The translations under genes and the position numbers were made by a program. From Leuctra nigra (lineage: Eukaryota; Arthropoda; Insecta; Plecoptera; Leuctridae), in the NCBI GenBank assembly GCA_934045905.1, contig OW203764.1:35733328-35797327 (forward strand): DNA of 64,000 bases. Reading direction: 5' to 3'. Shown here one piece after another: positions 38,401 to 51,574 of this stretch (the stretch's first letter is position 1; each line of letters begins with the position of its first letter). The notes under the pieces are model-generated. The model was not told the origin of the DNA. It searched no databases and saw only the letters and a list, made by a program, of their open reading frames with translations.

Positions 38401-40226
38401 TTATATCTACTTACAGTGTGCTACAAACTACAAATACATATTCTGCATAAGCCCGCAACTGAATTGAATATACGTAGACGAAAAGTGGATCAAACAATGA
38501 TCAATGTTGCCCCCTGCAACTATAACAAACTTATAATCATAACCATAATAATAAAATACAAATAAATATAACTGAAATATTTTACAAACTTTTCCAATAA
38601 TAGCGCAATGGAATATATGTCGATAGCCGAAGAACTATAATTGAACTATAGAAACTTGTCGCATATGCAGTATAATATGCCGTGTCATATTATGTTGGAT
38701 ACCTTTTTCTTTTAGTGATGTTAGTCGCTCACTGTCTGTCTACTAGGCGCATTGCGAGAATGATTATGCTAATCATAGGGGTCGATGGATGGATAAATGG
38801 TGGTCTAAATTTATAATAATTTAAACTATATTGGATTTTTAGGACCGTTTTTATTTTTAACGAATCATGGCCATTGTTTAAAATCTATAGTTGATTCCAA
38901 ATTCATCTCGACCAGGGCAATGATCTGACTCTGTATGGCAGCTGCAGAAACCAACGTGAGTGTAAAGACTTTGGCTCTGCGAGAGGACGGCCCGAGTTCA
39001 CCGAGTTTCAATCGAGATCGTCCTAATCCTTGACGCGACGACGCCGATTAACCCCACCAGGAGGCGACAGAAGCACGCGCGGCGCTGCTCGAGGTCGAGG
39101 GTTCGACTCTTGTCATATCACTCCCGGATCATATTACATGACTGGAACATGAGTGGGATCAATATTCATGCAAATAATCCTATTGCGGTCATGTGGATCG
39201 ATAACAGAATATCTTAAATTGAGGGTTTAAAGCTGGAACAATTGAATCCTAAGCTCCACACTTAATAATTATGTTACAAACTGCATATTTGTATGGTTTC
39301 TACCACTAGCTGTGCCGTCAGTAAAGTACACAGTGTAAGCACCGATCAATGAGGGTATAATCTCTAATTTGGGATTTGCATGTACAGCGGCTACTTCCAA
39401 ACTAACTTGTGATTGACTATATTTGTAAAATATAGTGACCATCCACTGATTTCTGCCCTTCAAAGTCTCTTCTTATCTACTTGTTAAAATGACGGCGTTT
39501 TCGCGTCAACCTCAGCGTTGTTTTAGCGTAGCCTGATTTAGTTATTCAAGAGCTGGTTTCTGTATTCGAGGCATTTCCGCATTGCGTTGAAGGCTCGGCC
39601 ACAAGATAATTAATGATACAATAAGACTGATGTATAGAGTTACTGTTAGGATAAAAAGATCATACATCATTTCCATCTCTCTGGGACTTGATGAGGGGGT
39701 GGGTGGGGTTGGGTGGGGGGTGGGAAGCGACCTGACGAGGGTGAGAAGCTGGGAGTAGCAAGAATTACGGCTGGAGGCTTGAAAGGTTTTCAAACAAAAA
39801 GGAGACAAATCAAAGAAAACTCACGTAGTTTCTCAGAAATGGGAACAAAATCCACAAGAGAAATGGATAATGAGACCGCCTTTTGTTGCTATACTCGTAT
39901 AGTAATGCAGAGACAAAAGATGATTTTTATAAACAAAAACGTAGAAAATTCATATTTTGACTTGTTTTTATCTACAAGTAAGACCACACTTAGACAGCAT
40001 TTTACTGCTGAATTGCATGCAGTAGTGTCATTAACTTTTTTCTTTATCAAACAACCTCCCCCGGACGTTAAAATCGTGTTGTTTTCTTTACTAATGAAAG
40101 CCGAGCTCTGGAATGCGTGATTGCCGCTTCACAATCCTCCGTGACCTTTGCGCCTCGGAGAGAAAAGCTCATTGAATGGCATGCAATCAGCGAGATCCAT
40201 ATCTTCCGCGTCATTGGCAGATCAGT
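38401..40226. other. No recognisable gene; GC patch
   Basis: A GC-rich stretch at 39000-39115 includes CGACGACGCC and a B-box-like GGTTCGACTC at 39100, but no tRNA fold. The 135-codon frame at 39713-40120 has no recognisable domain. Confidence 0.45.

Positions 40227-40263
<37 letters not shown>
40227..40263. repeat. (GACGCC)n minisatellite
   Basis: Six perfect hexamer copies. The surrounding Thr-Pro or Ala-Ser frames are products of the repeat. Confidence 0.95.
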
Positions 40264-40264
<1 letters not shown>

Positions 40265-43200
40265 CAATCAATCTACTGCGATATCAGTAAAGGACAGCTT
40301 GTTATTTTTATGATTGATTTGACGAGCGTACGGACCGAAAACCAACTAGTTCAATAGATGAAATAACAAGCCTGTTCAAGTCTCGAAGGTGTGTTAACAA
40401 ACGTAACAAATGACTAAGATGAGACGACATAGGAAGCAATAACTATACAGCATATTGTCAAATTAGGGAACTTTAATAAGGTTCAGGTATCAACGCAGTT
40501 AGAAACACGAAACTTGCCTTCAGATTCATATAAACAACATGCTTTTACTATACGCCTACTCTTGTTATATGGAAACGCAAAATGGTTAAATTATTCAATA
40601 ATTACGTTTCAGCCGGTTAATTTATTCTCGAGGTTTGAGTTTAAAACCATTTTGGTACATCCGTTCATATGCTCGGTATAAAATTGCGTCATCAGAGAAA
40701 TATATATGACCACTCATCAACGTCCGACTTGTGTACAGCAGCCTTACAATCACTTCCAAACAACGAACAAATCAATGCTTGTGCCGGGCTGGCTTCCATT
40801 CTACTTCACGGATATATCAGTATTCGTGTTGTGCCATGCAGTCCTACATTCTACTTAATTATGAAATGCAATTCTCTCTATTAACACATTTCTTATGAAT
40901 TATAATAATAGTTAATACAGTATATTTTCATGGTCGTGTGTTGCGACGAAGTAAATTGGTTCAGACGACAATGCACTGGACCTTCATTAAGAAGACCTTT
41001 GTTTAATTCCTGAGCGGTCTTCGTCAAGGAGTGTTTCTCGTGATTTCTCTCCGCAAAGGGTAGGTTGTCTACTAATACCCTTGAATATTACATCCTACTA
41101 ATACTCCATACCCGCCTCCTTCCCTCCTCCCATCCTTCACTTTCTTCATCTTTCAATTTCAATCATCTTCAAAATCAATAATCCGTCATTAATGACCAAT
41201 AGCCAGGACTATTTCTCTTATGACTGTGCAGCACTTAAAAGTTATTTTATAGATTATGTTGGTTTCTCAATATTATTTTAAAATAAAATTAACGAAGTCG
41301 TAGGTGTAAAATACACGATAAATATTATAAATCCATATAATAATTCATATTCCATTCAAACAATGTTCGTTTCATCATTTATTAACATGTGTACATAATT
41401 TCTCTGCTGAATTAGGCATCATCATAAATATAAACATCACACAATCAGTAAATTCATATAAACTTATTTATACTTTCACATATTGACATTGTGCTCGCCA
41501 AATATTATATAGCTCATTCATGAACGGTTGCTACCTGTTCAAGATATTTCCCGATAAGTAAATGTAAACCAAGAACAATCCCGCTTTCCATTCATCCCGT
41601 TCGTCGCGAAGTTCGCTTCGGTTCTCCTCGCACAGCACTAAGTTTCACTCAGTGTAGTGCTGTGCAGCTGTTTGTTCTAGCTCTTGTGGGAGGGTTAGAA
41701 GGGTCAATAATACCACAAGAGCCTCCCGGAGTCGAGTTTTACAGCACACCTAGACCTCTGAAATGCGTTCGTTCTATTGTTGGTACAACTGCGGAACATA
41801 TTATATGTCAGGGAGCAGGTGTGGGTGTGCCTTACAACACTTTCGAAACTCGAACAAAAATAATGCCGTCAACGTAGGAGGTAAGCTAAAGAAGAGCTAA
41901 CGGCAGTGAGGAACTAAGAGTCAGGATTCACAATTTGATACTGCCAAATGTAATACAACAATCAATGCTCAATTATCAATTGAAATAATATGACTAGAGG
42001 GTATGTATTCCAGATATGTTTTTTCAATCAATCTGTGAAAATAGTCAACAAAATGTGACATTTTCAGAGCTTTGTTTTTAAATGTTTAATTGAAAATTAT
42101 TTATCATTTTATTTCTTATCGTACGACACAAAAGCTCGTTTTACAAGCGGGTTCTGAAATAAATGAAAATATGCGCTGTATAGATCGTCGTTGTAAAGAT
42201 CGTGGATTAGTGAAGATCCAGTTATTGATCAAGTCCAAACATTTTGTAGAAAATATTTTTTCGCTCTCTCAATGTCTTCATAGTAATGTATTCATAGTTG
42301 AAGAAGATTTCAAATAAACTAGTACGCTGTTTTTGCTCGCGCTAGTTGATTAGTATCAAATATTCTTAAGGCAAGAGTGTATCAATGCAACCAAAGTCAA
42401 TTCCAAACATCTTTTATCAGAAACCGAAGTGTTGAAACACAAAAGACGCACCATAAATCACATATTCCAAAAAATCCGGTCGTCTATCGAAATAACGACT
42501 AAGCGTTCAATAAGCTAAAAACCTATGACTCATGTCCCTACTCCATATTTACATATTGGCTCCGTATAGAATATAGATAATCTATATTTCAACTAATATT
42601 GGTTTTGTATCCGATGAAGGCCTCTTATTGAATCCATATCACGCTGCACAATGCTCTTCACTGTATCAACGCGCTTTGTGGACCGTCTTACTTAAGCCTA
42701 CCTAATCTGAACACTTACAAGCCACCAGCCAAGCCCCTAAACGTTTATTTCATCCCTCATGCCCTCCCCTAGACGCGACCCTCCCTTAAGTCGATATGCA
42801 AACATCTTGAAGCTCCCCAGAGCTCATATATCTTGAAATAACGACGGTCTTCACAAGTATGAAACACGTAAGCTTGTGTAAAACATTGGAGAGGAGCACA
42901 TCGAGCAGCCAACAGTTTGGGGAAGGTATTTCGCTCTAGCACTATTGTTTCCAGCTTTAGTTTATATTTTTTGTCCACTTGAAAATATATTGCTTTTCCG
43001 TCCAAACAAGACTTGAGTCTCTTCACCGCCTTCTGTCTCCACCGCCACCCACAAGTACGTTTTGCCGGAGACTCACTTTCAATCAGGGCGGCAGTGGACA
43101 CTGAAAAAACGTCTTTCATGGTTTTTTCGCATTACTCGAAATTTAAGAGGAGCGATGCGGACAAGACACTACTTTGTGAGGTTACCTTCACATTATTGAT

Positions 43201-43399
43201 CATGTTCAGACGAGCGTCACTAAGGCATGTACTCACAAAGCACTTACTTTCAATATTGTGTTTTTATGCATCCGTCCATACTGATCTAATTATCTACTTT
43301 CTGATTGGGTGAATGGTGAAAGATTACTCGTTTGGAATATCTGAATATCATTTTCGCTAGACATTAGTCACATTGCCCAACATTTAAGTCAAAATCGAT
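40264..43399. other. No recognisable gene
   Basis: Pyrimidine-rich patch at 41100-41165. Frames at 41662-41877 and 42769-43119 have no recognisable domain. Confidence 0.45.
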
Positions 43400-43583
43400 T
43401 TTCATAACTTTAACGGATATATTGATCTGCCCATAAAGTAAATACATTGCACCTTGATCACATGCAAATTATTGTTTTCTTTTCTTTGCTCCGGAGTGAA
43501 AATCAGCAACTCGTGAACAAAAGTTTACGTACATGCACGAAAAGAGCTCGCTTATCAACGCGATACACATCACGTTTTACTGT
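43400..43583 (+). mobile_element. Diverged Helentron-like 3' part
   Basis: GCTCGCTTATCAACGCGATACACATCACGTTTTAC at the right edge is a decayed family 3' terminus; CTAG is lost. The left boundary is uncertain. Confidence 0.35.
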
Positions 43584-44649
43584 TACCTAAACTAATGAGA
43601 CAATTAAGTTACCTCGTTTTTAGGTTTGAACGCAACGTAATCGTAGCGTCTATCGCCTTTTAAACTGACTTTTTCTTCTACTTTCATGCGGACATTATTC
43701 GAACGCAAGATTACGCACGGCAACGCCTTCGCGACACAAAACACGTTGCATTTAAACACATCAACAAACATAGAGATTGACTGACTTTCCACGCAGGGCG
43801 CCATGTGTTGTACTTGTCCAGACGAGTTTAGTGATCAAAATAAGTTGTATTGAAACGTTCGTCGTTCATTCTCAAAGCATTGACTTACTACGAACGAGTA
43901 GTTTTCAAAACATTCGTGTATTTAGAATGCCTCTCTTCTAGTGCCTCTCTTCTAGTCGGTCAATCTTCATGAAATCAAAACTAGTATCTCCTGCCATTTA
44001 TTGACATTTCTGTAGATCTATTTGAATGTCTTTTTGGATGAATTATTTACCAAACAATCAGTTAATGGGTTAAGAGGTCGTAAAGTACTTCAGCTTAAAT
44101 TAATGCGTACCAAGTGGTATTTGACATAAATACCTACTCTATTTTGAGAAGGCAACGTTTTACAAGCTGGTATAAAGTTTCGCTTCCTTCCGTTAAAATG
44201 AACCGAGTCCCAGGTAAATTACATGAAACACTCGAATGTTGATTCTTCGAAGTCAACTGGGGCTTCTTGTGAAACACGAGAGTCAAGAAAGTGAAAGTGA
44301 AATTCTTTGCGAACGACAGAGCTTTGGGTGAGCTCGTACAACAACTGAGGAAGAAGGCAGCGGAGCTTTTTCCAAATCAGATAATGATGGTGAGTTTCCA
44401 TTGAACATTTGTAGAAACTATGATTTTTAGAAAATAAAAATTAATAAAAAGTCGGTGAAGTTATTAAAATGCAGTGCATCGTTGTTACTGGATTGCAGTT
44501 GTTATGTTTATCTGTTGTTGTTGTTGTTTGTTTTGAAAGAATTTCTCAATTTGACAATTTTTATGCTCACCTCTATAACGAATGAGGTCAATTTCTTCAC
44601 ACAGCATAACTATAATGACTTACTCCACTGTCTATTGCAAAAGTGATAA
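43584..44649. other. No recognisable gene
   Basis: A short exact duplication (GCCTCTCTTCTAGT, twice in tandem near 43930-43956) is the only feature seen. Confidence 0.45.
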
Positions 44650-45121
44650 GAAGATTCCGTGACACGGGCTTTTTACACCTTACTGCTAGTTTTACGGTAC
44701 TCTTATGGCATTTTCATTTTGTATGCAATGCCAAACCATTCAACCGACCGATCGGAATTTTGTACACACACTTATTCACAAAAGCAGTCTCGTGTATAGT
44801 TTTTCGAGATTCTGTGGATTTTTTAAATTAAAAAAATTGAACCGTTCAACCGAACAACTTCAAACTTCGCATGGCCATTCATTAGGACCAACATTTTAGG
44901 TATATAACAAATTTCAGACTAATATGTCATTATCTTCAAAAGTTACTGACATTGACATAATCTTGAAATTTTTACAAATTTATGCCAAAAATTTTCACTT
45001 ATTTCATCACTACTTTCTTGACTCAGTTTCAAGGCATAGAGCAGCAGCTTGCAAACGCATTTCAGTTCGCATGCAATACTAATGCTCGCTCATCAACGCG
45101 TTACACAGAGCGTTTTCCTAG
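44650..45121 (+). mobile_element. Helentron-like element, copy 9
   Basis: The 3' end is intact: GCTCGCTCATCAACGCG, TTACACAGAGCGTTTTCCTAG-type terminus, followed by T. The 5' region matches family text (ACGGTACTCTTATGGCA) but the GAGCGAGC terminus itself is lost. Coding frames over it are spurious. Confidence 0.65.
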
Positions 45122-48100
45122 TAATTGGAGTTCAAGACTTTAAATGGAACAGCATAATATTTCCATGCAATTCGAAGGCTCACGTATAATCAATTTCACT
45201 GATCGTTTTCCTATTGTACCTAGTGATATAAAGGGCAGTGATATGATTAGTGACGTGGACCGAAGATGTTTTCACATTCAACAGATTCAGAGGACACATC
45301 TGACCTGATTCGGTGTCCGGCTCAAACTTGTAACGCTGTTAGTCTCTTGGAATGACGTAATCATGCACGCTAATTAGGCTACTCTCGATGGAATCTTGTT
45401 ATCGGCGTCGCCATGACGTGCATAAGCGGCTTTGGGTTCCACGACGCCTGCCGCCGCGACGCCGGATTTGCACCTTGCAGCTCAAGTTCCGTGATAAGCT
45501 CGTTAAAGCACGTGATTCAAGTGTCCCAATGGTGGTGGAAGTAGTTGGAGGCCTAATGAGATCGAGCCGTCTAATTCAATAGGACTTGACGTCTGTTATA
45601 TACGCTTGTATTTGCTGGATACAAGCCTGTGGGATTGAAGTTGTAACGTGAAAATGAAATCAGAGGGCGAACGTCTACTTTTGAAACTATTCGACAAAAC
45701 ACATTTTCTTTTTACATTATGTATTGCCCAACTCACCCAATCTTCCCTACTGTCTAGCCATTTTATGGCCTTGAGGCCATACAGTATATAGTTAATAATT
45801 GTATATTAATGAAACAATAAGAACGCTGTAAGGATGGAGATTATCAGAACGTAATGGGTTGACTGTGCATTATTTCTTTCCACTACCGTGAGTAAATAAA
45901 TTTCAATTAGTTAGAAGTAAATAAACGAAACAAATAAATTAAGATTATGCAATAGGAATGCAGTATTATTTAAAAGCAATATTTTCGATTCAGACAAATT
46001 AACGAAGAGTACAATTAAATAATTGTTATTATCTTCCGAGAGATTGCCTAGCAAATGAAGTTCTAGGAATCAGTTTAACTTCTAGACGGGTTTCACTTCT
46101 AATGGAATAGTTGAATATCTACTCGAAAATGATAGAACTTGGCAGATAGTTCAATATACTACTCACTTGGATTTTAATTCACATGTAATGAGTTCAGAAT
46201 TGTGTCGTACTAATTAAATTATGAGGAAGTAACTAATTCTCAGCCACTACTTCCCCAATGGAACAAGAGCACTGGGTTCGAAGTGTACTTATTTGCATAC
46301 TTTGTTATGTGTGTTCCAAATACAACCTTTCCAAGCTCTCGAGTTGACTCTTAAAATTAAACTATTCAACTCCCTTAAGGTGAGGTCTACTTTTACCATG
46401 AACAAACGAGATTTTCGGATGTACTTTATTTTGTTATTCGTCCAAAGTTGAGCCATTTTGTCCCGATGAATTCTTCATGGGTTAGAATAGAGAAGAGAAT
46501 AAAAGAGTATACATGCGGGGTCCTTTATAAAAATGTTATGGTTGTGTAATCTCATGCTGCCGCTCTTGTTTTTTATCTACTTAAAATGGGATGAGGAAAC
46601 CTCAGAATGAAAGGATGAAATTAACGGATGCTGTATATGAAACAATGTTTAAAGCATACCTCTAGTGCTGGTACAATCAACTGCAAAATGTACCAAACAA
46701 CCTGATACATCACGGAAGTAGTACTCGGTCATTATCATGAATTAGCCATCTTATTATTCAAGACTAATCCAACTGCTAACTCCTCGCCTGTATAAACAAT
46801 AAAGCACTCAAGACTACTGTTTGTTGTGCCTTAGGAGATTTTGAGGAATTAGGTCTCATCTTACTGGAAGAAAATAATTCATGTTAGCTAACTCCGTCAT
46901 CCTATGTAGAATTATAGTTCATATACGCAATAGGGAAGTCTCATCTAAAATAGATTTTAAAATAGTTTGGTTGAGATGTCCCTGAAATCTGAAATGTTAT
47001 TATATTTATTGTTGTATTGTTTTTGTTTTGAACATCTCTTTTATTAACAAAAAAAATAGTTTACAATAAACACTCTTCCACTATGTCCCTAAAAGGGACT
47101 TATGTGGATTAAATACATATATATAATGCAGTACACAGTTGATGTTCACTCACAAATAATACAGAAAAAGATTTTTTGTCAAAATTGTTAATTTTAAAAT
47201 CTATCCTGGTGCAGGATTGGTCATATCACACCGTTTTCCGTCAAAATGTCACATGCCATTTCTATCTTATTTTTATGAATTAACATTTTAATATTTTCGA
47301 GTGATGAGCATGCTTGTCCTTATTATTTGTACTTATCGATATTTTCACAATAGTAATACAAAATATTATTTGCAATGTCGATTTCGGGAGACCGAGCTGT
47401 GCACTGTCTGTGTATCGTATTTCAATATTCAATTATCTATTTTAATTTATTGTTGAAACCTATGATTGAATTCCATCCAACGACATTGCCTATAGACGAT
47501 ACATATATACACCCCTAGTCCCACAAGTGGGGTCGTTATGGTGTATATTACCCCCGCAACTCTAACTCAATCTGCCACTACGACGTCGGTTTACTTCTGG
47601 CAAGTTGGGAAGTCTGATCTTACCGCTTACAATACCTCAAAGTTGGCACTGCCACGATGCTTCAAGATAATTAATAACCTTCCTCCTCACAAGTTCACCT
47701 CGTCAATGTACCAGCGCATCGACGAGATAGAGAGCTCTTCCTGTCAAATATTCAAATGCATATTTCAACTCGCGTTGTGGAACGAATGCTAATCTTCATT
47801 ATGCATAGGAAAGAGAACAAAACGTTGGTTAAACTAATCCCACATATGCTTCCAGGATCAAACAGATTATATACCGAGCTGGAATATAGAGTTAACCGGA
47901 TGTGCACAATGCAGGTGGACTGCACATGCAAATGTAGTGATTGACATATAGAATGTCGATGAATGGTACTCCATTTTACACAGAATAAAAAACGAATATT
48001 CTACCAATACATTTCAAGCGATGTTGCACACCACTTGATGTAACTCAATAACTGAAGTCAATCACAATTAATAATCTGGTTTTATTTCGTCCAACAGAAA

Positions 48101-48743
48101 TGATTCAAGAGGATCTGATACAATTTGATCCAATAAAACGGATTTTAGATTGGAAAGTGAAATGACTGGAATTGGGAAACTCCCGAGAAGTAAATTGAAA
48201 GAAACGACGGGAGAGAGTAGTGAAGGATGGAAGAGAAAGCTGTAAAGTTTAGACAATGTGGACGAAAGATTACTGAACATGGAATGGAACACGGAGATAA
48301 GCAAACAACGACTCCTAGTGGAAAGATTATGGACTAAGTTATATGTTTTCAGATTAAGAGAGCAGATATTTCTCTGGATATACATAAAATATTTGTGAAA
48401 CTTTGACCACAATTCCCCGTGCCACTGGCTCGAACGAATCACAAAAGTCCGTCCCATCATGCAATGTTAATCGCAATTCTATAATTCTGGATGACACGAC
48501 ATTGATGGATCTGGAATACTAATGGAAAGCCGCATTTTATAGACTTGAGCCTGGAAATTCTGATGCTCAGGCTGTCAAAGGTAACCAAATATAATTCAAA
48601 AATCTCCGATTTTAATACACATTGACGGGCAATGTCTAATGGCATAAACAGATAACCCCTCGTCCGGTAGGGCGGTAGAGGTCGTTTATTCTCTCGCATT
48701 CTCTCTTTCTCTCGCACCGTAATCTAATTAAATGTAGGTACTA
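45122..48743. other. No recognisable gene; one GC-rich patch
   Basis: A GC-rich patch at 45395-45480 contains GGCGTC/GACGCC and keeps a 64-codon frame open. The 130-codon minus frame at 48068-48460 has no domain. A chance origin is likely for both. Confidence 0.45.
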
Positions 48744-49415
48744 CTAGGAAAACGCTCTGTGTGACGCGTTGATGAGCGAGCACGTATACGCGCAACACCT
48801 CGAACCAAAATTCTGTCTATTGAAAGTTATACGATCGCAGTGCTGTTGATTATTAGTGTCATAATTATGCGTTTGAAAGTTTCTGTTCTAACCACCTTGG
48901 AACGTTAAAACTGAGGCGTCAATGTTGCCGTGATCCATAGCAAAAAGCAAAATGTCCGTAAAATGTCAATAACTTTTGGATTTAAACACAGATTTGTCTG
49001 AAAATTGTCGAAAACACAGATAATGTTGGTCCCAATGACCATGCAAAGTTTTAAGTTGATCGGTCAAACGGTTCTAGTTTAAATTTAAAAAATAACAGTA
49101 AAGATGGTTTTAAATTTTAACCAATGGGAGGATTTGGCTGAAACTTTGTATGATTGGGTAAAATGTTAGTGGTAATGACTTGTCAAAATTTCAAATTGAT
49201 CAAACCAACCAATCGAAAGATAATTTTTTTTAAATTTGAACCAATCAATGGATTTAAAAAACATTAGGGTCTGCAACGCCCAGAAATGGTCCGTACATGT
49301 GTGCAAAATTTCAGCTTGATCAAAAAAAACTGTGACCTGTATATCGTCAGTAACAGAAAAAAAACAAGAAAAACAGAGGTCCGAGCCAAAAGAGCCAAAA
49401 GGAGACGCTCGCTCA
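48744..49415 (-). mobile_element. Helentron-like element, copy 10
   Basis: Both family ends are present in reverse orientation: CTAGGAAAACGCTCTGTG at the left and GACGCTCGCTCA at the right, with A outside each. The interior is closely similar to the nested copy at 13004-13911. Confidence 0.75.
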
Positions 49416-49920
49416 AATTTTAAACTTGACAAATTATTTAACCCTACATTTGTACCTAATTGCAACCTGGCTAATTTAACCCTACATTTGTCAAGTTTAT
49501 AGCCGTATGACTTTTAAAGATAGCTTAAGTAATTACCATATTGCCTGTTCTGAGACATTTTATTTTTATTCATAGAATTCGAGTAAAACGACAAGAACAA
49601 GCACATTTGGACTTACTTCTAGATCTGTGTAATATCATTTGTCTGCAAATATAGAACTACAATATTGACTCAACGAAATATTACTCCATGGTAAATATTG
49701 GTGTTGCAAAATACTTTCCCAGTTAGCTTTTATCGATTTCGGAATGTCGGTTCGACTTTTAACCACCACGTGGACAACTAAACATCATATTATTAGTAAT
49801 AATTGTCCAGCAATATATGTCCAGCTGTATGCCTTCTGCAGCAAGTCTGTACTTTTCGGCATGCATTCACACTTTCTTGAAAAGAATTCCAAACACAATA
49901 AATACACTATTCCCTCTGTC
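49416..49920. other. No recognisable gene
   Basis: AT-rich spacer with an 18-bp exact local repeat (TTTAACCCTACATTTGT near 49437 and 49475). Confidence 0.45.
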
Positions 49921-50241
49921 CAGTGTTGGGATTAGATAATTTTATTTTTATCTAGATAACGATAAAGATAACCTGACAAAAGTTATCTAGATAAGATAAT
50001 AGATAAATTTACAAGAAATCATCTAGATAATAGATAATGATAAAAAATAATAATCTAGATATAATAGATAATGAATTTCCTTTTTCATATCATCTTACAT
50101 TTGAGGTCGAGCATGTTCATTAATACATATGCATTTTGAATTTTATATTTTTTTATCTAGATAAAGATAACCAATTATTTAATTATCTAGATAAGATAAT
50201 AGATACAAATTATTTATCTAGATAACTATCTAGATAATTTT
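49921..50241. repeat. Cluster of TCTAGATA palindromes
   Basis: TCTAGATA occurs eight times in about 300 bp, mostly inside TTATCTAGATAA, interspersed with AGATAATAGATA. The left edge CAGTGTTGGGA resembles a hAT terminal repeat, but no matching right end is present. Confidence 0.6.
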
Positions 50242-51142
50242 TGCCTATGTCCTCCTGTAAGTTGGTAATTAACTGTTTCTCTTCAAACTTTTGACTGGCG
50301 GTGATAAGCTCGCGTTTGAGCGCCATAAACCATAAACTCTCGATCTCGATCTCCCTTCAAACTGTGCAAACTCAACAAACAGCTGATTCTTCGCTAAGCG
50401 TCCGGTTCTTTTTAATAACGCGCGCTTTTTGTTCACCGGTATGCAAAAACAATTTGCTGTCCAAAATCAAAAGTCTACAATTTATATGAAAAATTTACTC
50501 TAAAATGTTACCTTTTTTTTTGTCTGTTTAGTTAATGAGACTAGTTAGTTAATGAATAATACTTTCACAAAAAATACAATTTAGTTGATGTTGTGAATGA
50601 CATTTACTAGTTTTGTCATTGTGACGTCTCACTCCGGAAAAGTGGCCTTGCTTTCCACTACTCGGACGCCAAATAAGCGAACAGAATGTATTTCATTTCA
50701 GCAATTAGTTCTCAGAATTGTTGGTAAAATGTCCTGCTATTTACATGTTTTTACCATAGAAAAGCCGAACTGTTAATTTGAGGAGCCATGGAACTGACCG
50801 ATCCGATTCTTCGAGCCGCTGAGGCAACTCTGTAAAAAGCGACTACGAGATTGTTGGTCCAGCTGGCGACAATCTCGTGTTTTGCGAGACGAGCCGTGAT
50901 GCTCCTGTGGGAAGAGATGGAAAATATACACTGATGCTAGAGGATAAAAGTAACATAATGTCAGGTCAATCATACCACTTCGAACTAATTCATAGCTTAT
51001 GCCCACGCACAGAAAAGTCACTTCAAAAATAACAAAATCACAATTTGAAGGAGAAACATTCTGTATTTAGATTGTATCAAAGTAAGGAAAATGAAAATGA
51101 AATTCGTGCTTGTATTATTTTAGTCTCATGTGCTTATTGCAC
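50242..51142. other. No recognisable gene
   Basis: Spacer upstream of the LTR retrotransposon; short frames only. Confidence 0.5.
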
Positions 51143-51146
51143 CCCG
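51143..51146. repeat. Target-site duplication, left (CCCG)
   Basis: CCCG directly precedes the 5' LTR and is repeated directly after the 3' LTR at 56523-56526. Four bp is the usual size for Ty3/Gypsy integrases. Confidence 0.85.
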
Positions 51147-51541
51147 TGTAACATGTAAACTGAGGGAGGGCGGCCGCCCGAGGTCAACCGGTCATACAAC
51201 CCCTCACGCGCTCGAGCAGGGGCTCGGGAGTTGTGACCGGCCAGCGACGGAACTGGTTGTGTTGTGTGTTGTTAGAGAGACGTTTCTAGAAACCGACGCA
51301 GGCAACTGATTTTTGTACAGAGAAAGAGTGTTGATCATTATTATTTGTCGGACTGTCTTACGACGACTTGTGCTGTGGGATTAAGAGTTATTAAAAGTAT
51401 TGTTCAAGTGTGATTGTGTTCAAGGTGTTTTGTTTACGAGCTTCGTGCTTCCTCGTACCCCAGAAGCACGTGGCGCCCATCCCCTTCCGCCAGCGTTCCC
51501 CCCCCACCCCATTCCACCGTTAAGAAGGGGCAAACGTTATA
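51147..51541 (+). repeat. 5' LTR
   Basis: 395 bp, TGTAAC...GTTATA. It contains a GGGCGGCCGCCC palindrome near the start and an imperfect hairpin with CCGGTCA...CAAC against GTTGTGACCGG around a loop of about 30 nt. Promoter and polyadenylation signals are expected here, but I cannot place a convincing TATA box. Confidence 0.95.
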
Positions 51542-51543
51542 AC

Positions 51544-51561
51544 TGGCGCCCGACGTGGGAC
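51544..51561 (+). other. Primer-binding site, tRNA-Lys-like
   Basis: TGGCGCCCGACGTGGGAC starts two bases after the 5' LTR. Insect tRNA-Lys(CUU) 3' ends would give a very similar 18-mer, differing at two positions as far as I recall; the final CCA pairs with TGG. Confidence 0.8.
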
Positions 51562-51574
51562 CGAAATTTTGAAA

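Noticed and set aside
39097..39115. tRNA gene suggested by GGTTCGACTC
   Set aside because: No A-box at the right distance and no acceptor or anticodon stem can be drawn.
45395..45590. Possible exon in a GC-rich patch
   Set aside because: 64-codon frame, no splice context or domain I can defend; better described as a GC island.
48068..48460. 130-codon minus-strand open frame
   Set aside because: No recognisable domain, hydrophobic low-complexity composition, length compatible with chance.
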